From Clostridia bacterium (lineage in GTDB: Bacteria; Bacillota; Sulfobacillia; SLMV01): a DNA stretch of 32,237 nucleotides. The notes below the pieces were generated by a model that did not search any database, was not told the origin of the DNA, and saw only the letters and a list, made by a program, of their open reading frames with translations. Positions 31,877-32,237 of the stretch are shown here, one piece after another. Position 1 is the first letter of the stretch; each line of letters begins with the position of its first letter. The position numbers and the translations under genes were made by a program. The stretch lies in the NCBI GenBank assembly GCA_003551365.1, contig PUMM01000094.1:1-32237 (forward strand). The letters are read 5' to 3'.

Positions 31877-31921
31877 TCGGAGTGTCCCTCCAGTCGCGTG
31901 CTTTGAGAGGAGGAGTCGGCC

Positions 31922-32237
31922 GTGGATGCCATGCTGGATCGCCTTCCACCGCAGAATGAGGATGCCGAGCAATCAGTTCTGGGGTCCATGTTGCTGGATC
32001 GTGACGCCATTGCTGTGGCCACGGAGACTCTACGGGAGGACGATTTCTATCGCGACGCGCACGCCAGGATCTTTTCCGCGATTTTGCGTCTGTATGATCG
32101 CAATGAGGCGGTAGATCTGGTCACGGTCACCAGCGCCCTGGAGGATCGGGGCGAGCTGGAGGACATAGGCGGGGCATCGTACATATCGTCTCTGGCAAAT
32201 TCTGTCCCCACGTCTGCGAATGCGGAGTATTATGCCC
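31922..32237 (+). CDS. dnaB: Replicative DNA helicase DnaB (N-terminal part)
   Basis: The replicative helicase, called DnaC in B. subtilis. Only the first 105 codons are in the window; the gene runs off the right edge. The visible part is the N-terminal collar domain: LPPQNEDAEQSVLGSMLLD, DDFYRDAHARIFSAIL, AVDLVTVTSALEDRGEL, then GGASYISSLANSVPTSANAEYY. The start is a GTG at 31922 preceded by a gagaggaggag site around 31905-31915. No helicase motifs are visible because the ATPase domain lies beyond the window. Confidence 0.95.
   Translation, partial: MDAMLDRLPPQNEDAEQSVLGSMLLDRDAIAVATETLREDDFYRDAHARIFSAILRLYDRNEAVDLVTVTSALEDRGELEDIGGASYISSLANSVPTSANAEYYA

Overview
The window looks like an origin-proximal chromosome arm of a spore-forming member of the Bacillota (Firmicutes), probably a moderately GC-rich clostridial-type lineage. 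The support is gene order: rpmH-rnpA-yidD-yidC-khpB(jag)-mnmE-mnmG-rsmG, then noc-parA-parB, then yyaC, mscS, a DUF951 gene, ychF, rpsF-ssb-rpsR, DUF2232, rplI and dnaB. This is the order found on one side of oriC in Bacillus and many Clostridia. A YyaC-type spore protein, a Noc homologue and purine-rich Shine-Dalgarno (SD) sequences agree with that. dnaA and oriC are not in the window; by synteny they should lie just to the left of position 1. Nearly every gene is on the + strand, pointing away from that inferred origin. GC content is high by eye, and GTG and TTG starts are common. Species cannot be named from the sequence alone.

Layout. 1-6400: ribosomal protein L34, RNase P protein, membrane insertase factors, KhpB, the two subunits of the MnmEG tRNA-modifying enzyme, and the 16S rRNA methyltransferase RsmG. 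6452-14450: a TrpR-like regulator (YerC type), then a compact nine-gene histidine operon (hisZ-G-D-C-B-H-A-F-IE) behind a strong SigA-type promoter. This block separates rsmG from noc, which are neighbours in Bacillus subtilis. 14532-17086: noc-parA-parB, followed by a perfect 16-bp parS palindrome at 17135-17150. A perfect copy of the B. subtilis Noc-binding site lies inside rsmG at 6356-6369. 17194-25980: a more accessory stretch with DUF554, an M23 peptidase and bactofilin pair, a diacylglycerol-kinase-like lipid kinase, a phosphoribosyltransferase, yyaC (the only minus-strand gene), a YkvI-like transporter, a TPR protein, a membrane-anchored propeller-like gene with two apparent frameshifts, a small membrane protein and an EamA transporter. 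26000-32237: cvpA, mscS, DUF951, ychF, rpsF-ssb-rpsR behind a strong promoter and a structured leader, a MazG-like gene, DUF2232, rplI and the start of dnaB, cut by the window end.

How the genes work together. The left block builds and modifies the translation and membrane-insertion machinery. The his block encodes all of histidine biosynthesis except a recognisable histidinol-phosphate phosphatase. ParA/ParB/parS drive origin segregation, and Noc with its own site would couple chromosome position to division. The M23-bactofilin pair beside it suggests local cell-wall work. The right block is the conserved S6-SSB-S18 / L9 / replicative helicase region.

No tRNA, rRNA, CRISPR array, insertion sequence or prophage was seen. 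No stretch longer than 300 bases lacks a gene. The longest intergenic gaps are 6773-6962 (his promoter) and 28825-28982 (rpsF promoter and leader). No classical U-tract terminator was found. The best candidates for something new are the exact Noc site paired with a Noc-type specificity signature, the his operon placed inside the noc/par cluster, the SD-masking rpsF leader, and the TPR/propeller/membrane-protein module.
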